Source: Oceanobacillus halophilus
GTDB taxonomy: Bacteria; Bacillota; Bacilli; Bacillales; Amphibacillaceae
Direction of reading: 5' to 3'
Assembly: GCF_003628505.1 (NCBI RefSeq)
Contig: NZ_RBZP01000013.1
Location: forward strand, 24,664-88,663
Length of the DNA stretch: 64,000 nucleotides
The translations under genes and the position numbers were made by a program. The notes below the pieces were generated by a model, which saw only the letters and a list, made by a program, of their open reading frames with translations, searched no databases and had not been told where the DNA came from. This document shows positions 60,550-64,000 of the stretch, piece by piece. Positions within the stretch are counted from its first letter, which is position 1. Each line of letters opens with the position of its first letter.

Positions 60550-61110
60550 ATGGCACGAATCTATACAAGATCAGGAGATAAAGGACTTACATCACTTGTT
60601 TACGGAGAACGCGTTCCTAAAAACGATTTACGTGTGGAAGCATACGGAACATGTGATGAGACGAATTCTTTTATAGGACTGGCACTTAGCTTCTTGAGTC
60701 AGGAGAAGTGGGACAAAAAGGAAGAATTTATCGAAGTAATGCATCGCGTACAAACAGTAATGTTTCATGTAGGTGCGGAACTATCTACACCAAAAGGGAA
60801 AGAAGTCAGCTGGAAATTAAAGCAGGATCATATCGATGAATTAGAAGCGAAAATCGATGAATGGGACAGGGAACTGGAGCCATTGAAAAATTTCATTTTA
60901 CCGTCTGGTACCAGTGTTTCGAGTGCGTTGCATACAGCAAGGACCATTGCTAGACGAGCAGAACGAACAGCGGTTGCTCTGGGGGATGAACTGGATAATC
61001 CATTAGTTCGTCAATATTTGAACCGGTTATCCGATTTCTTATTCGTTGCTGCCCGCTTCGCAAATAAACAGATGGGGGGAGAGGAACGCGTCTTAAAAAC
61101 AGATGTTTAG
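60550..61110 (+). CDS. Cob(I)yrinic acid a,c-diamide adenosyltransferase (PduO type)
   Basis: A 186-aa ATP:corrinoid adenosyltransferase. The N-terminal ATP-binding motif TRSGDKGLTSL (6-16) and the RRAERTAV and LNRLSDFLFVAAR helices are diagnostic of PduO-type enzymes such as YvqK. It makes adenosylcobalamin. The start follows the previous stop by 3 bp, with GCAGGGGG upstream. Neighbouring genes do not show a cobalamin pathway. Confidence 0.93.
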   Translation: MARIYTRSGDKGLTSLVYGERVPKNDLRVEAYGTCDETNSFIGLALSFLSQEKWDKKEEFIEVMHRVQTVMFHVGAELSTPKGKEVSWKLKQDHIDELEAKIDEWDRELEPLKNFILPSGTSVSSALHTARTIARRAERTAVALGDELDNPLVRQYLNRLSDFLFVAARFANKQMGGEERVLKTDV

Positions 61111-61216
61111 AATTCCCTATTCATATTTGTATATAAATTAGAAAAGAACTAATATTAATTAATGAAGAGTTTAAATGAGCATAATTGATAATATGAGCAT
61201 TAATAAGGTACTTATA

Positions 61217-61263
61217 TTGACAGAATACTGTACTAACAGGTAAACTAATTATAAAGATTATAA
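61217..61263 (+). promoter_or_regulatory. perR promoter with Per box
   Basis: TTGACA (61217-61222), an 18-bp spacer and TAAACT (61241-61246) form a sigma-A promoter. TTATAAAGATTATAA (61249-61263) matches the Per box at all but one position and covers the start of transcription. PerR therefore probably represses itself. About 150 bp of further leader before the gene hold nothing I recognise. Confidence 0.78.
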
Positions 61264-61414
61264 ATTAATAATACTAATAGAATAGCGTTTACTCTAGTTT
61301 TTCGGTGTACGATGTCTCCTGAAAGAAAATACCTTATTCTTTGGGTATGCTGATGCTTAACACTGGGGAGAGACAATTAGAATGCATTTATTATAGAAAG
61401 TGAGGTGGATGGCT

Positions 61415-61858
61415 GTGTCTGAAAAGCGATTACGACAAGCTATTGATACATTAAAAGAATCAGGCGTCCGTATCACTCCACAACGTCATGCGGTACTTGA
61501 GTATCTTTTAAATTCAATGGTTCATCCGACAGCAGATGAAATATATAAAGCACTCGAAGGAAAATTTCCAAATATGAGTGTAGCAACTGTATACAATAAT
61601 TTGCGTGTCCTTCGTGAAGTCGGTCTAGTACGTGAACTTACTTATGGTGATTCATCCAGCAGATTTGATTGCAATACATCAGATCATTATCACATTATTT
61701 GTAATGAATGCGGAAAGATTGTCGATTTTCACTATCCTTCGTTGGATGAGGTTGAGTCTTTAGCAGAGCAGGTAACAGGATTTGATGTTAGTCATCACCG
61801 ATTAGAAGTATATGGAACCTGTGAAGACTGTCAAAAAGTAGCAACACAAAAACACTAA
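61415..61858 (+). CDS. perR: Peroxide-responsive repressor PerR
   Basis: A 147-aa Fur-family repressor. With the GTG start at 61415 every ligand falls at the B. subtilis PerR number: regulatory metal H37, D85, H91, H93 and D104, and structural zinc C96, C99, C136 and C139. This, with GAGGTGG correctly spaced, favours GTG 61415 over ATG 61409 and the frame start at 61400. It senses peroxide by iron-catalysed histidine oxidation and controls oxidative-stress and iron genes, probably including pfeT in this window. Confidence 0.96.
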   Translation: MSEKRLRQAIDTLKESGVRITPQRHAVLEYLLNSMVHPTADEIYKALEGKFPNMSVATVYNNLRVLREVGLVRELTYGDSSSRFDCNTSDHYHIICNECGKIVDFHYPSLDEVESLAEQVTGFDVSHHRLEVYGTCEDCQKVATQKH

Positions 61859-61879
61859 GATAGATGCTTTGAAACTTAA

Positions 61880-61915
61880 AAAATCCAAATGTCTAATGAC
61901 ATTTGGATTTTTTTA
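61880..61915. terminator. Terminator of perR
   Basis: AAATCCAAATGT pairs with ACATTTGGATTT (12 bp), with A and T runs on both sides. It lies between convergent perR and ygzB. Confidence 0.88.
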
Positions 61916-61936
61916 TGGTTAATGAGAAATAGCTTA

Positions 61937-62311
61937 TTATGTTTCTTTTGATTTTCTGCGGCGTGAGTTATATTTTTCGTCAAACTCCTTACCTTCTAGG
62001 TTTTTATCTAATGTTAATGGTTGTTTGCAATGCATGCAAGCATCTACTCTACCAAGCATTTTTGTCGGTTTTCCGCAGTTTGGACATTCTACCGGGACAG
62101 CTCTTAGTGATAAGGTACCAATCCAAACATATACCACAAGACTAAATCCAATAGATAATACCCCTAAAGCAAAAAAGATTAACATTAGCCATTCTGTATC
62201 CTTAAACAGAATACCTCCATACATAATCAGAATACCGGCAAAAATTAATATAAGTGCAAAGGACCTTATTTTGTTGATTTTACTTGAATAGACTAATCTT
62301 GGTTCAGCCAT
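61937..62311 (-). CDS. ygzB: YgzB family membrane protein
   Basis: A 124-aa protein with two membrane helices (about residues 18-38 and 43-65) and a C-terminal zinc ribbon CPNCGK...CMHC. The function is unknown. ATG 62311 is chosen because AAGGAGGAAG is correctly spaced; a frame start at 62347 has no such site. It is convergent with perR, as in B. subtilis. Confidence 0.88.
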   Translation of the reverse strand: MAEPRLVYSSKINKIRSFALILIFAGILIMYGGILFKDTEWLMLIFFALGVLSIGFSLVVYVWIGTLSLRAVPVECPNCGKPTKMLGRVDACMHCKQPLTLDKNLEGKEFDEKYNSRRRKSKET

Positions 62312-62499
62312 GATCTTCCTCCTTAGTATCCACTTGTAGTATAGCATATTCTTACAGGAATTTCGTTTTAGAAAAAAAGGATTTCACTCAATTGTAACGA
62401 AATAATAGTAAAAGGCATTAAATTTGCCTGCGTTTGATGATAGAATATAGAAGTTGTTTAAAATAGTAAACATATTTACGAAGAGTGGAGGAAGTCAGG

Positions 62500-63372
62500 A
62501 TGGAAAATTTCCTAAGACCTATTTATCAAGAACGTGCCAGTGATTTAAACACCTTAGGTATCCTCACAATGGAAAAAACAAATCCCAATAGCCCTTTAAC
62601 TGATAATTTTGATATCATTTTGCTTATTATAGTAAAAGAAGCCAATCATTCATGGTACGTAAAACACTATGAAAGTGCAAATGAAACGGCAGCATTACAT
62701 ATTGTTACAGAAGAAACGCTATTGGAGTGGATTGATACAAGTACATATAGAAGAGCAGTCGAATGGATTATTAATGGCAGAGTCGTATTTGATCGTAATG
62801 AATATATTAGTAATCTAAAAGAAAAATTGAGAGATTTTCCACTGGCTAAAAGGAATTTACGTAAAGCAATTGAATTCGGTAAACTAGTAAAAAGCTTTAA
62901 TGAGGCAAAAGCTTTATTTGCATCACAAAACTATAAAGATGCAAATAGTAAAATTCTCAGTTCTTTACATTACTTAGCTAGACTTGCGGTAATTGAAAAA
63001 GGATTCTATCCTGAAGTGACCGTTTGGAATCAAGTGAAAAACATTGATTTGGAAATATATAAACTATATGAAGAGTTTATTGAGAGTAGAGAAGAAATCA
63101 GTAAACGAATTGAATTAATGATCATAGCAATGGATTATGTTATTAACAACCGAGCGGAGGTTTCTGCTGAGCATCTCCTGGAAATTATGAGAACAAAAAA
63201 CGAACCATGGTCATATGCTGAATTGAAAAATGTACCTTCCATCAAGCCTTATACACTTGATCTCTCTGCAATTATTTCATATTTAGAAGAAAAAGAGATT
63301 ATTCTTGCTGTTTTAGAAGAAACAAAAGGAGAAGAAGTTTTTCAACGTAATTATAAGATAAGTGATTTTTAG
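62500..63372 (+). CDS. ygxA: Nucleotidyltransferase-like protein YgxA
   Basis: A 290-aa protein of the YgxA family: an N-terminal nucleotidyltransferase-like fold (NSPLTDNFDIILLIIV) without the full catalytic GS-x-DxD pattern, and a helical C-terminal half with a winged-helix-like end. The function is unknown. ATG 62500 is preferred over GTG 62485 because GGAGGAAG is correctly spaced. It sits directly upstream of the rRNA operon, as ygxA does before rrnD in B. subtilis. Confidence 0.85.
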   Translation: MENFLRPIYQERASDLNTLGILTMEKTNPNSPLTDNFDIILLIIVKEANHSWYVKHYESANETAALHIVTEETLLEWIDTSTYRRAVEWIINGRVVFDRNEYISNLKEKLRDFPLAKRNLRKAIEFGKLVKSFNEAKALFASQNYKDANSKILSSLHYLARLAVIEKGFYPEVTVWNQVKNIDLEIYKLYEEFIESREEISKRIELMIIAMDYVINNRAEVSAEHLLEIMRTKNEPWSYAELKNVPSIKPYTLDLSAIISYLEEKEIILAVLEETKGEEVFQRNYKISDF

Positions 63373-63469
63373 TCACATTGCTGATTAGTGTTACGTAGTA
63401 TATACACGGTTGCAGTTAATGAGTTTTTACTTAGAGCTAATATTAAATCTTAAAAGATATAAAAATGTA

Positions 63470-63498
63470 TTGACTTTTATAAAGTAGCCGTGTTAAAG
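63470..63498 (+). promoter_or_regulatory. rRNA operon promoter P1 (candidate)
   Basis: TTGACT (63470-63475), a 17-bp spacer and TTAAAG (63493-63498). The -10 is weak, but the position and the tandem promoter arrangement are usual for Bacillus rrn operons. Confidence 0.5.
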
Positions 63499-63557
63499 TA
63501 TTTCTTGTCGCAAAAAAAAACGAATGTATATAACGACATTTAATTAAAAATTACTTG

Positions 63558-63587
63558 TTGACATTTCGTGAATAGTTATGATATATT
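63558..63587 (+). promoter_or_regulatory. rRNA operon promoter P2
   Basis: TTGACA (63558-63563), an 18-bp spacer and TATATT (63582-63587), about 320 bp before the mature 16S end. Confidence 0.7.
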
Positions 63588-63620
63588 ATAAAAGTCGCTG
63601 TTACAAAGCGATGAACAAAA

Positions 63621-63651
63621 TTTGCTCTTTGAAAACTGAACAAAACAACCA
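63621..63651 (+). promoter_or_regulatory. rRNA leader boxA region
   Basis: TGCTCTTTGAAAACTGAACA, then AAACAACC, is the conserved leader that carries the antitermination boxA in Bacillus rRNA operons. Confidence 0.75.
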
Positions 63652-63663
63652 GTATGTTAAATG

Positions 63664-63815
63664 AAAGGCGAAAGCGTTCGGTTAACGACGTACGGACTGG
63701 ACTGAACCGCAGGAGATAAAGGAAACACGATGAACGTAGTGAATCGATGTTGACTTATCGTACGGAGGTGAGGGAAGTCGCGCTAGTCGTTGAACGCTTG
63801 AGCTAGACATAAAGG
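63664..63815 (+). repeat. Imperfect palindromic element in the rRNA leader
   Basis: GAAAGCGTTCGGTTAACGAC at the left is answered by GTCGTTGAACGCTTGAGC at the right, giving long paired arms around a GC-richer middle. Subrepeats such as GTACGGA and ATAAAGGAAAC recur inside and just after it. It lies between boxA and the 16S precursor stem. Confidence 0.6.
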
Positions 63816-63873
63816 AAACTCGTTTTTCTTTATAAAATACAGAAGTTAACACTTCTGGAAGCTAAGAATTCTC

Positions 63874-63902
63874 TTTGTGATTGATTGGTGTTAATCACAA
63901 AA
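63874..63902 (+). other. Precursor 16S hairpin
   Basis: TTTGTGATT pairs with AATCACAAA just before the mature 16S end. A smaller AGAAGT/ACTTCT hairpin at 63841-63856 precedes it. Confidence 0.5.
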
Positions 63903-63907
63903 CAAAC

Positions 63908-64000
63908 TTTTTTGGAGAGTTTGATCTTGGCTCAGGACGAACGCTGGCGGCGTGCCTAATACATGCAAGTCGAGCGCGGGAAGCTAACTGATCTCCTTCG
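63908..64000 (+). rRNA. rrs: 16S ribosomal RNA, 5' end (runs off window)
   Basis: The universal start GGAGAGTTTGATC is at 63914, followed by GGCTCAGGACGAACGCTGGC, then GGCGTGCCTAATACATGCAA. The mature 5' end is placed at 63908 by comparison with B. subtilis 16S. The V1 part (GAGCGCGGGAAGC) fits Oceanobacillus/Virgibacillus-type bacteria; the call is tentative with so few bases. Only 93 bases are in the window. Confidence 0.98.

Overview
The window is a low-GC Firmicute chromosome fragment from a spore-forming member of the Bacillaceae. Sporulation genes are present (pdaA-type muramic delta-lactam deacetylase, gamma-type SASP). PerR, CtsR-box and CcpA-type signals are of the Bacillus kind, and long blocks follow the order I remember from Bacillus subtilis: yfkJ-yfkI-yfkH, yfkF, yfkD, pdaA(yfjS), yfjP, then yfhE-yfhF-recX-yfhH-yfhP-mutY-sspE-ygaC-ygaD-gsaB-ygaF-perR-ygzB-ygxA and an rRNA operon. 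The first 93 bases of the 16S rRNA close the window and look like the Oceanobacillus/Virgibacillus group; that placement is tentative.

Region 1-9.5 kb is the main accessory block. A rightward operon encodes a class I/II aminotransferase, a ThDP-dependent decarboxylase-like enzyme, an aldehyde dehydrogenase, a close relative of Geobacillus L-lysine 6-dehydrogenase and a DUF3870 protein. A convergent operon encodes a CaiB/BaiF CoA-transferase and a glutaryl-CoA-type dehydrogenase. Together they can be read as a complete lysine -> 2-aminoadipate -> 2-oxoadipate -> glutarate -> glutaryl-CoA -> crotonyl-CoA route. The second operon has a good sigma-A promoter with an overlapping cre-like site and an intrinsic terminator hairpin inside its leader.

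Region 9.9-31 kb is mixed core and transport: mreBH, a secreted CAP-domain protein, plsC, glutaminase, an SRAP protein, an alanine symporter, the yfk genes, a P1B-4 metal ATPase (pfeT type) with a perfect Per box, an amino-acid ABC transporter lacking its ATPase, an MFS transporter, yfkD, a NhaC-type antiporter, pdaA, an AlkA-like glycosylase and a dicarboxylate symporter. Region 31-43 kb holds clpE under CtsR boxes, a secreted MBL protein, an SPFH protein with a 59-aa RHH protein, and two separate GntR/ABC-transporter operons, each with a long palindromic operator, plus a nitrilase. Region 43.3-63.4 kb is the conserved yfh-yga block, with a DnaA-box cluster, a GNAT gene behind a structured leader RNA, mqo, a lone sugar-phosphate transferase, a hydroxyacid dehydrogenase and a cobalamin adenosyltransferase. 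Region 63.4-64 kb is the rRNA promoter and leader region.

Two repeat classes stand out. One is a pair of minisatellites (20-bp and 21-bp units) with related cores, each sitting between convergent genes directly after a stop codon. The other is a MITE-like family (eight copies and one solo end) with GGCTnTTTT...AAnAGCC ends. I saw no transposase, prophage, CRISPR array or recognised defence system.
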